Shown here: one piece after another, positions 29,666 to 36,192 of the stretch | Numbering within the stretch: position 1 is the stretch's first letter | How the letters are laid out: every line of letters starts with the position of its first letter | Translations under genes and position numbers: made by a program | Origin: Lachnospiraceae bacterium | Lineage (GTDB): Bacteria; Bacillota; Clostridia; Lachnospirales; Lachnospiraceae | Direction of reading: 5' to 3' | Assembly (NCBI GenBank): GCA_021205385.1 | Contig: JAJPXQ010000052.1 | Span: 1 to 36,192 of the forward strand | Length of the DNA stretch: 36,192 nt | The notes under the pieces: generated by a model | The model's input: the letters and a program-made list of their open reading frames with translations, nothing else | Database searches by the model: none | Told to the model about the DNA's origin: nothing

Positions 29666-32272
29666 ATGCCAAAACTGATTTTTACTTCCCGGTATCTTCA
29701 GAACGCACCGTCCGCGCAACTGGAAAATTATGTCCGTTATATCGGTACCCGTGAGGGCGTCGAAAAGATTGACGAGAGCAAACGTCTTCTGCCCGCGACC
29801 GAAAACCAGAAAAGTTTTATTCATCAGCTGATCCGTGATATTCCCGCAGCGAAAGATATGCTGGAATACACGGATTTTCTTTTGCGGCCAACGGTAGGAA
29901 ACACCTCAGAGTTTATTTCCAGCGCGCTGGATCAGAATCTTGAGACGATAACGGAAAGAGAGAATTATGTGGATTATATTGCGAACCGTCCGCGCGTGGA
30001 GCGAGTGGGTGAACATGGATTATTCACCGACGCAGGACAGCCGGTGGTGCTTTCACAAGTGCAAAAGGAGGTCGTGGAACATAAAGGTGTAGTCTGGACG
30101 CATGTGATCTCCCTGCGGCGTGAGGATGCCGCGCGGCTTGGTTATGATCATGCAGAACAATGGATGGCGCTGCTCCGTTCCAAAAGAGCCATGCTCAGCA
30201 AACATATGAAGATCGATAGCGCAAACCTGCGGTGGTACGCGGCGTTCCACAACGAATCTCATCACCCACATGTGCATCTGCTGGTATATTCTGCAAAGGA
30301 CAACGATGGCTACCTGACGGAGAAATCCATCGAAGCCATGCGCTCGGAGCTGGCGCATGATATTTTCCGGCAGGATTTTGCGCAGATTTATCAGGAGCAG
30401 AATCAGGCGCGCGCCGAACTGAAACGAGGAGCGGCGGATACCATGCAGGAGATGATGGATACGTTAAGAGACGGGACGCTGGTCAATCCGAAGATCGAAC
30501 AGATGATGCTGCAATTGTCAGAACGTCTTCAGAATACCAGCGGGAAAAAGGTGTACGGTTATCTGAAACGGGACGTGAAAAATCTCATTGACCAGATCGT
30601 GGACGAACTGCAGAAGGACAGCCGGGTGTCAGCACTTTACAGAGAGTGGGGGAAATGGCAGGATGAGATTCACCTGACTTACCGCAAGGAAGCGCAGCCA
30701 CTTCCTCCGCTTTCCCGGCAGAAACAATTCAAAAGTATTAAGAATATGGTGATCGCTGAAGCGTTGAAGCTCGGCGGTCATCATTTTACGTTTGAGGATG
30801 AAACGGAAGCGGACGCGGGTAGAGAATATGAAGCGTCCGGAGAATCGGAAGTCAATGAACGGGTTGACTTTCTGGAAGGGGAGCATTTCTTTTATGCCGC
30901 ATGGAATACCGCCTACAAAGAAGCGCGCAAATATTTCTATGGAGATTTTCTGACCAGACAGGATTTACAAAAAGCGTTTCAGCTCCTGCTCGCGGAAGCG
31001 GAATCCGGAAACGCTCTGGCAATGTATGATCTTGGGCGGATGTGCGCGGATGGATTGGGCTGTGAAGCCGATCTGAAAGCCTCGCAGGAATGGTATAAAA
31101 AGGCGCTTGGCGCATTGGAAGATTCGGAGAAGAAAGCAAAGAAAAGGGAACGTCCGTATCTCCAATATCGTATTGGGAAAATGTATGCGGCAGGAATCGG
31201 AACGGGGCAGGATGATGGAAAAGCTCTGGAATGGCTTTCTGGTGCGGCAGAGGCCGGACACAAGTATGCGCAGTATTCTCTTGCCGGTCTTTATTATCAG
31301 GGGAGGGGAATTGGGCAGGATTACACAAAGGCACTTGAACTTTATCAGTTGTCCGCCAGGCAAAGGAATCCCTATGCAGATTATGAGCTGGCGAAAATGT
31401 ATCAGCGCGGGATTGGCACAGAAAAAGAGAGTGTAAAGGCAGAGCAGCATTTCTGCGCTGCTTTTGAAGGCTTCCTAAAAATGGAAGAGCAGAGTCATGA
31501 GGATAAACTGCAGTACCGTCTTGGGCAGATGTTCCATACCGGAACAGGGACAGCGAGAGATGACAGTGCTGCAGAGAACTATTGGAGAAAAGCAGCAGGA
31601 CTCGGAAACCAGAATGCACAATATGCCCTTGGAAAACTCTGGCTGGAAAACCGGACAGGGGACATCCGGCAGGCGGTTGCATGGATTGAGAAGTCCGCAG
31701 CGGCAGGAAATGCAGCGGCGCAGTACACACTCGGCCGCATATACTGTGATGACGAATATGTACCGCAGGATCTGAAACGGGCGAGAAAGTGGTTTGTGCG
31801 ATCCGCGGATCAGAACAATGAGCTGGCGCTCTATCAGCTGGGAAAGCTGTATCTGTCCGAAGAATTTCAGGAGAAAGATGCCGGGAAAGCGGTAGAGTAT
31901 CTCACAGCTGCTGCAAAGATGGGCAACCAGTATGCGCAATATACGCTGGGGAAGCTATATCTTCAAGGAAAGAAAGTTCTGCAGGATAAGGAAAAGGCAG
32001 TATTGTTTTTGCAGATGTCTGCTGCGCAGGGCAATCCTTATGCGGAGTTCCTGTTGGAGCATATGGATGACGTTCAGAATCCTTCCGCGTTCCTCGCGGC
32101 GACACGGCTGCTGCGCGGATTGGAAAAACTGTTCCGGGAGGATTATCGAAAAGCGGAAGGAAGCGGCATATATCATATCGACCGGAAACGAAGAAGGAAG
32201 CTGTCCGAGAAAAAGCAGGCGCAGGGACACAGGCGGGACGACCAGGAATCAGTTCTGCAATTTTATAAATAG
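29666..32272 (+). CDS. MobP-type relaxase with a Sel1-repeat C-terminal domain
   Basis: 868 residues. The N-terminal 280 or so are the nicking domain: a basic start (PKLIFTSRYLQNAPSAQLEN, Y15/Y17 region, YIGTREGVE), then HNESHHPHVHLLVYS with the H202-x-H204 metal motif. It should cut oriT and stay bound to the 5' end. From about 445 to 810, roughly nine Sel1-like repeats (e.g. AQYTLGRIYC, AQYTLGKLYLQGKKV, pattern AxYxLGxxYxxGxG) form a helical solenoid for protein contacts. A basic end (RKRRRKLSEKK) follows. ATG 29666 is 5 bases behind GGGAG. MobP assignment is from motif pattern. Next gene is 17 bases on. Confidence 0.88.
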   Translation: MPKLIFTSRYLQNAPSAQLENYVRYIGTREGVEKIDESKRLLPATENQKSFIHQLIRDIPAAKDMLEYTDFLLRPTVGNTSEFISSALDQNLETITERENYVDYIANRPRVERVGEHGLFTDAGQPVVLSQVQKEVVEHKGVVWTHVISLRREDAARLGYDHAEQWMALLRSKRAMLSKHMKIDSANLRWYAAFHNESHHPHVHLLVYSAKDNDGYLTEKSIEAMRSELAHDIFRQDFAQIYQEQNQARAELKRGAADTMQEMMDTLRDGTLVNPKIEQMMLQLSERLQNTSGKKVYGYLKRDVKNLIDQIVDELQKDSRVSALYREWGKWQDEIHLTYRKEAQPLPPLSRQKQFKSIKNMVIAEALKLGGHHFTFEDETEADAGREYEASGESEVNERVDFLEGEHFFYAAWNTAYKEARKYFYGDFLTRQDLQKAFQLLLAEAESGNALAMYDLGRMCADGLGCEADLKASQEWYKKALGALEDSEKKAKKRERPYLQYRIGKMYAAGIGTGQDDGKALEWLSGAAEAGHKYAQYSLAGLYYQGRGIGQDYTKALELYQLSARQRNPYADYELAKMYQRGIGTEKESVKAEQHFCAAFEGFLKMEEQSHEDKLQYRLGQMFHTGTGTARDDSAAENYWRKAAGLGNQNAQYALGKLWLENRTGDIRQAVAWIEKSAAAGNAAAQYTLGRIYCDDEYVPQDLKRARKWFVRSADQNNELALYQLGKLYLSEEFQEKDAGKAVEYLTAAAKMGNQYAQYTLGKLYLQGKKVLQDKEKAVLFLQMSAAQGNPYAEFLLEHMDDVQNPSAFLAATRLLRGLEKLFREDYRKAEGSGIYHIDRKRRRKLSEKKQAQGHRRDDQESVLQFYK

Positions 32273-32289
32273 CATCAGGAGGGAAAGCG

Positions 32290-33234
32290 ATGTCGGGGTA
32301 TGTGCATTTTACGGAAGAACAGAAGCAGCGTGCCAATGCGGTAAATCTGGAGATTTTCCTGTCTGGACAGGGAGAGCGGCTCCTGCGTTCCGGCAGGGAG
32401 AAACGGCTGGCAAGTGATCACAGCATCACTGTGCGCGGCAATCGCTGGTATGATCACGCGGAGGGGAAAGGTGGATGCGCTATTGATTTTGTACAGAAGT
32501 TTTATGGGCAGAGCTTCCCGGACGCGGTGACGATGCTGCTCGGCGGGGAGCAGGGGCAGGCGTATCCGTGCAGCGAGTCTGTCAGGGAAGAAACGGCAAA
32601 GCCATTTGTCCTTCCTCCGGTTCATTCCGATATGCGCAGGGCGTTTGCATATCTTACGAGAACCCGCTGTATTGACAGAAATGTAGTGTCTGCATTCGCA
32701 GAAAAGAAAATGCTCTACGAGGACGCCAAGTATCATAACGTCGTGTTTGTCGGGTACGATCGGCAGGGAGTAGCCCGCCATGCACACAAACGGGGGACGT
32801 ACACAAAAGGGGATGCGTTCAAAGGAAATGTGGAGGGCTGTGATCCGCGCTATAGTTTTCATTTTACAGGGGTGAGCGACACGCTGTATGTATTTGAAGC
32901 GCCGATTGATATGCTGTCGTTTATCACGCTGTACCAGAAAGACTGGCAGAACCACAGCTATGTGGCGCTCTGCGGCGTGTCGGAGCATGCGATGCTCCAG
33001 ATGATGAAGGACTGTTCGCAGATCAACCGGATCGCGCTGTGCCTGGACAATGACGAGGCAGGCATGAAAGCGAGGGAGCGATTGGGAGAAATTTTGAAAG
33101 GACGGGGCTATCAGGAGAAAGAAGTTTTTTCTCTATTGTCAGAGAAAAAGGATTGGAATGAAGATCTGACAGAACAGAGGAGCTTAGGGTTGTCAATGTC
33201 GAATGATCGCGCGCCGAAGATGCAGATGGCATAA
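32290..33234 (+). CDS. DUF3991/Toprim-domain (primase-like) protein
   Basis: 314 residues. The N-terminal region (about 10-90) holds the zinc-finger-like or DUF3991 part without an obvious Cys cluster (RGNRWYDHAEGKGGCAIDFVQ). The Toprim catalytic residues are E203 (FEAPIDMLSF) and the D253-x-D255 pair (CLDNDEAGMKA). DUF3991/Toprim proteins are carried by many ICEs and may prime synthesis of the transferred strand. GGAGGG lies just before the ATG. It ends in PKMQMA. Confidence 0.8.
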   Translation: MSGYVHFTEEQKQRANAVNLEIFLSGQGERLLRSGREKRLASDHSITVRGNRWYDHAEGKGGCAIDFVQKFYGQSFPDAVTMLLGGEQGQAYPCSESVREETAKPFVLPPVHSDMRRAFAYLTRTRCIDRNVVSAFAEKKMLYEDAKYHNVVFVGYDRQGVARHAHKRGTYTKGDAFKGNVEGCDPRYSFHFTGVSDTLYVFEAPIDMLSFITLYQKDWQNHSYVALCGVSEHAMLQMMKDCSQINRIALCLDNDEAGMKARERLGEILKGRGYQEKEVFSLLSEKKDWNEDLTEQRSLGLSMSNDRAPKMQMA

Positions 33235-33274
33235 AGCAGCAGTCATAGAAGAATAGCAGGAAGGGAGGAGTGAA

Positions 33275-35092
33275 ATGCAGTCACAGCAGATCATCCTGCT
33301 CGTGTGTATTGGTCTGGGGATGTTTGCAGTTATCGGAGGGATTTCTTTATTTTCCAACTATTACACACTGAACGGGATCAAATCCAGAACGGTTGGCGAC
33401 GGGCAGCATGGGACAGCACGGTTTGCCACGGAGAAGGAGATTCAGGAAACCTATGCGCATGTTCTCTATGAGCCGGAGCGATGGAGGATGGGAGAAGCAT
33501 TGCCGGAAGTGCAGGGGCTGGTAGTAGGGTATAAAAAGCGCGGAGAGTCCATCACGGCGCTGGTAGACAGCGGGGACATCCACTGCCTGATGATTGGAGC
33601 CGCGGGCGTCGGAAAGACGGCCAACTTTTTATATCCCAATATCGAGTACGCCTGCGCGTCCGGGATGAGCTTTCTCACGACGGATACCAAGGGAGATTTG
33701 TTCCGCAACTATGCTGGAATTGCAAAGGAGCATTATGGCTATCGGATTTCTGTCCTTGACCTGCGCAATCCGACCCGTTCGGACGGAAATAATATTCTTA
33801 CACTGGTCAATAAATATATGGACGAATATCTGGCGGAACCGGAGAATTTGTCCGCAAAGGCAAGAGCGGAGAAATACGCAAAGATCACAGCCAAGACCAT
33901 CATCTATTCGGATGGGGCGCAGGCCAGCAGCTATGGACAGAATGCGTTCTTTTATGACGCTGCAGAGGGCTTGCTGGCGTCGGTCATCCTGTTGATCGCG
34001 GAATACAGCCCACCGGAGAAACGCCATATCATTTCTGTGTTTAAGCTGATACAGGATCTGCTGGCTCCATCACCGGTAAAGAATCGGAGCTTGTTCCAAC
34101 TCCTGATGGACAAACTGCCCCCAGAGCACAAGGCGAGGTGGTTTGCCGGAGCAGCGCTCAACTCCGCGGATCAGGCGATGGCTTCCGTGTTGTCCACGAC
34201 TATGAGCCGCCTGAATGCGTTCCTGGACAGTGAGATGGAACAGATTCTCTGCTTTGACAGCACATTGGATACGGAAACCTTTTGCACTGAAAAATCTGCC
34301 ATCTTTATTGTACTGCCGGAGGAGGACAACACCAAGTATTTCATGGTGTCCCTGTTCCTGCAGCAGCTCTACCGGGAGATGCTGACGATCGCAGATGAGC
34401 ATGGCGGGAAGCTGCCGAACCGGGTAATGATCTTTGCGGACGAGATCGGGACGATCCCGAAGATAGAATCCATGGAGATGATGTTCTCTGCGGGGCGTTC
34501 CAGGCGTATTTCCATGGTGCCAATTATTCAGAGCTTTGCCCAGCTGGAGAAAAATTATGGAAAGGAAGGCTCCAGCATTATTATTGATAACTGTCAGGAT
34601 ATATTGTTCGGCGGCTTTGCACCCAATTCAGAGAGCGCGGAGATCCTGTCCAAAGCGCTGGGAAGTCGCACGGTACTGTCCGGCTCCATTTCCAGAGGAA
34701 AGAATGATCCGAGCCAGAGCCTGCAGATGATCAGCCGCCCGCTCATGTCGCCGGATGAACTGAAGACGCTGCCGAAAGGACACTTTATTCTTGCAAAGAC
34801 CGGCTGCTGTCCGATGCAGACACAGCTTCCGCTGTTCCTGAAGTGGAAGATTGTGTTTGAAGATCCGTATGAGGTGCCGGAGCGGGCGGCGAGAAAAGTA
34901 TTTTATGCCGATCGCTTTGAGCTGGAGCGGGAGATCGTCCGCCGCAGGGACGATGATGACGGCTTTGATGACCTGGAAGGTTTTCCTGCAGCGGCATCGA
35001 CTGGCTCATCCGGTGGACAGCTCCAGATGCCCGCATCTGACCATAAAAGACCAGGTATGCCGTCCCGCCGTATGCCTCTGCGGACGGATTAA
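33275..35092 (+). CDS. VirD4/TraG coupling protein
   Basis: 605 residues. One N-terminal membrane helix (about 6-28) is followed by a TraG/VirD4 ATPase: Walker A GAAGVGKT (108-115), TTDTKGDLFRNY, Walker B FADEIGTIPK with D389/E390, and the late motifs SIIIDNCQDILFGG and GHFILAKTG. It carries the relaxase-DNA complex to the T4SS channel. The tail (about 540-605) is acidic then Gly/Ser/Pro-rich and may bind relaxosome proteins. AGGGAGGAG precedes the ATG. It lies downstream of the relaxase, not with VirB4. Confidence 0.93.
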   Translation: MQSQQIILLVCIGLGMFAVIGGISLFSNYYTLNGIKSRTVGDGQHGTARFATEKEIQETYAHVLYEPERWRMGEALPEVQGLVVGYKKRGESITALVDSGDIHCLMIGAAGVGKTANFLYPNIEYACASGMSFLTTDTKGDLFRNYAGIAKEHYGYRISVLDLRNPTRSDGNNILTLVNKYMDEYLAEPENLSAKARAEKYAKITAKTIIYSDGAQASSYGQNAFFYDAAEGLLASVILLIAEYSPPEKRHIISVFKLIQDLLAPSPVKNRSLFQLLMDKLPPEHKARWFAGAALNSADQAMASVLSTTMSRLNAFLDSEMEQILCFDSTLDTETFCTEKSAIFIVLPEEDNTKYFMVSLFLQQLYREMLTIADEHGGKLPNRVMIFADEIGTIPKIESMEMMFSAGRSRRISMVPIIQSFAQLEKNYGKEGSSIIIDNCQDILFGGFAPNSESAEILSKALGSRTVLSGSISRGKNDPSQSLQMISRPLMSPDELKTLPKGHFILAKTGCCPMQTQLPLFLKWKIVFEDPYEVPERAARKVFYADRFELEREIVRRRDDDDGFDDLEGFPAAASTGSSGGQLQMPASDHKRPGMPSRRMPLRTD

Positions 35093-35109
35093 ACAGGGAG
35101 AGTGCTTCT

Positions 35110-35370
35110 GTGGGGTATTTTGCAAAAATCTATGAAAAGGACCTCCCGCACCGCGCGAAAGCTGTTTATATGTATCTGCGGGATCGCAGCAACGCGCAAG
35201 GGCAATGCTATCCGTCTATCGGAACCATTGCCAGGGAGCTGAAGCTGTCGCGGCGGACAGTGGAACGTGCGATTGCAGATCTGGTGAGTGCGGGACTTAT
35301 CACAAAGGAGCAGCGGTGGCGGGAGAATGGCGGACGGAGCAGCCTGCTCTATACGCTGATAGATTTCTGA
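35110..35370 (+). CDS. Small winged-helix DNA-binding protein
   Basis: 86 residues. A replication-initiator-type winged helix: KAVYMYLRDRSNAQGQCYPS, then TIARELKLSRRTVERAIADL (recognition helix) and LVSAGLITKEQRW (wing). Likely a regulator of transfer genes or a replication helper. GTG 35110 is the start, with GGGAGAG upstream, 17 bases after the coupling protein. A 9-bp hairpin without a T-run follows at 35380-35416. Confidence 0.8.
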   Translation: MGYFAKIYEKDLPHRAKAVYMYLRDRSNAQGQCYPSIGTIARELKLSRRTVERAIADLVSAGLITKEQRWRENGGRSSLLYTLIDF

Positions 35371-35379
35371 AAACCAGAG

Positions 35380-35416
35380 ACGCCGCCAGGGGAGAAATCT
35401 GTCCTTTTGGCGGCGT
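35380..35416. other. Strong hairpin lacking a T-run
   Basis: ACGCCGCCA (35380-35388) pairs perfectly with TGGCGGCGT (35408-35416). The right arm with its preceding bases (TTTTGGCGGCGT, 35405-35416) is identical to 27822-27833 in the putative oriT. It may be a Rho-assisted terminator or a protein-binding site. Confidence 0.5.
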
Positions 35417-35511
35417 ATGGGATATGCCATGGTGACGTATGCTGGGAAGGGAACACTTTAATAAAAATATATGACAGAAAGAAAAACAGGCAGATGTCTA
35501 AGGGAGGGCAG

Positions 35512-35838
35512 CTATTGGTTATTCAGCATTTCTTTTGCAAGCGACAGAAGGATCTTTCGGTCTCTGCTGCTTAACTGCCGGGTCATCCGGAGTAACTGTG
35601 CTTCCTCAGTATTGTCTATATCACGATCCGGATAGACGATTGCATCGCCGGAAAGATTGAGCACCCTGAGAATCCGGATCAGGGTATCCAGGCTTAAGCC
35701 ACGCCCTTCGTTTTCGATAGCCATGATAAAGCGCGGAGTTTTATCAATGCGTTCAGCGAGATCCTCCTGTGTCATGTCGGCATCCAGGCGGGCTTTTTTG
35801 ATAATACCGCCAATGTGTGACAAGTCAAGTTTTTCCAC
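35512..35838 (-). CDS. XRE-family HTH regulator
   Basis: 108 residues. The HTH spans about 8-62 (GGIIKKARLDADMTQEDLAERI, then TPRFIMAIENEGRGLSLDTLIRILRVL). The C-terminal helices (EAQLLRMTRQLSSRDRKILLSLAKEM) fit a dimerisation part. GTG 35838 is the start, 9 bases behind GGAGGTG on the minus strand. It is divergent from the TetR gene and could control either the preceding transfer genes or the boundary of the element. Confidence 0.85.
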   Translation of the reverse strand: MEKLDLSHIGGIIKKARLDADMTQEDLAERIDKTPRFIMAIENEGRGLSLDTLIRILRVLNLSGDAIVYPDRDIDNTEEAQLLRMTRQLSSRDRKILLSLAKEMLNNQ

Positions 35839-35859
35839 CGGTAATTCACCTCCAACACC

Positions 35860-35888
35860 ATTTTACAGTTCAGGTATTGGCTCGTGAA
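35860..35888 (-). promoter_or_regulatory. Promoter of the minus-strand XRE gene
   Basis: On the minus strand TTCACG (35883-35888), a 17-base spacer and TAAAAT (35860-35865) lie about 22 bases before the GTG start. Confidence 0.5.
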
Positions 35889-35964
35889 CGAACTACTAAT
35901 TCCGGAGAAACAGGAACTGAATTATAATAATACGATTGCGAATGCTTTCTTGATTAAAAAGTCG

Positions 35965-35993
35965 TTGACTTTAAGTCGGTGACTATATATAAT
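35965..35993 (+). promoter_or_regulatory. Promoter and probable operator of the TetR gene
   Basis: TTGACT (35965-35970), 17-base spacer, TATAAT (35988-35993). The palindrome GACTTtAAGTC (35967-35977) overlaps the -35, and a 10-base direct repeat with one mismatch (GTCGTTGACT 35961-35970, GTCGGTGACT 35975-35984) spans the region. This fits autorepression by the TetR protein. Confidence 0.75.
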
Positions 35994-36017
35994 ATTTCCT
36001 AAATGGAGGTCTGGATT

Positions 36018-36192
36018 ATGGGCAAACGGCAGATTGCAGCTATGCAGACAAGGTTAAAGATTATTACAGCAGCAGAGAAGCTGATTAAGGAACGAGGCTT
36101 TGAAAACGTGACGATTGATGAGATCGCTGCGGAAGCGGGAGTGGCCAAGGGAAGCTTCTATACTTACTTCAAACGAAAGGAAGATGTGGTAG
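36018..36192 (+). CDS. TetR-family regulator, N-terminal part (cut by window end)
   Basis: The first 58 residues are visible and give a standard TetR HTH: LKIITAAEKLIKERGFENVT, then IDEIAAEAGVAKGSFYTYF, KRKEDVV. The ligand-binding part lies past the window. ATG 36018 follows GGAGG by about 9 bases and the strong promoter at 35965. TetR genes often control a neighbouring transporter; the target cannot be seen here. Confidence 0.9.
   Translation, partial: MGKRQIAAMQTRLKIITAAEKLIKERGFENVTIDEIAAEAGVAKGSFYTYFKRKEDVV

Noticed and set aside
29521-29754. 77-residue plus-strand frame across the inverted repeat
   Set aside because: It runs through the hairpin and the relaxase ribosome site into another frame of the relaxase; no ribosome site of its own is convincing.
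35380-35416. Intrinsic terminator
   Set aside because: The stem is strong but neither strand has a proper T-run after it.

Overview
The window looks like part of an integrative and conjugative element (ICE) from a Gram-positive gut Clostridia, most likely Lachnospiraceae. The grounds are strong AAGGAGG-type ribosome sites, frequent GTG/TTG starts, tightly overlapping operons, no outer-membrane secretin, and protein families (ArdA, LPD28, YodL, SpoVG, DUF5688, DUF6103, DUF3852, Sel1-repeat relaxase) that recur in ICEs of that family. Family names come from motif recognition and memory; no database search was run. No integrase, excisionase or replication initiator is present, so the element ends lie partly or wholly outside the window.

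Layout. 1-460: a tRNA-Asn(GUU) gene, a truncated copy of its 5' half, and short repeats of its anticodon arm. 490-6557: an accessory block with a DUF5688 protein, a 4-Cys protein, an ArdA-like antirestriction protein, an LPD28 protein, an orphan D12-class adenine methylase, an AbrB-like regulator, an unknown protein, a YodL-domain protein and a SpoVG-like protein. 6612-14269: a compact Tad/Flp-type pilus or type II secretion-like operon (prepilin, A24 prepilin peptidase, CpaB, CpaE/TadZ, TadA ATPase, TadB, TadC, two TadE/G-like minor pilins, a DUF6550 protein), closed by a terminator. 14369-24000: a large secreted protein, then the type IV secretion (mating-channel) genes: DUF3852 VirB2-like protein, DUF4259 protein, unknown, VirB6/TrbL-like, VirB3-like, a separate VirB4-N-like protein and the VirB4 ATPase. 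These are interrupted by an orphan cytosine methylase that carries a second gene in another reading frame, by a tandem ribbon-helix-helix regulator, and by a Fic gene with its own promoter and terminator.

23945-29640: an amidoligase/gamma-glutamylcyclotransferase pair, a divergent XRE regulator, an NlpC/P60 peptidoglycan hydrolase, small helical proteins, a structured gene-free region that is the best oriT candidate, a ribbon-helix-helix relaxosome protein, and a RelE/ParE-type toxin-antitoxin pair. 29666-35370: a relaxase with a long Sel1-repeat tail, a DUF3991/Toprim protein, the VirD4/TraG coupling protein and a small winged-helix protein. 35512-36192: divergent XRE and TetR regulators, the latter cut by the window end.

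Together the genes describe a transferable element whose donor machinery combines a T4SS channel with a full Tad pilus system, and which carries an antirestriction set (ArdA-like protein plus orphan adenine and cytosine methylases). The most notable points are the dual-coded cytosine methylase locus, the adenine methylase that seems to start at AUC behind a 13-nt perfect Shine-Dalgarno match, the self-contained Fic cassette inside the conjugation operon, the Tad/T4SS combination with unusual EGYVD prepilin motifs, and the amidoligase/cyclotransferase pair.
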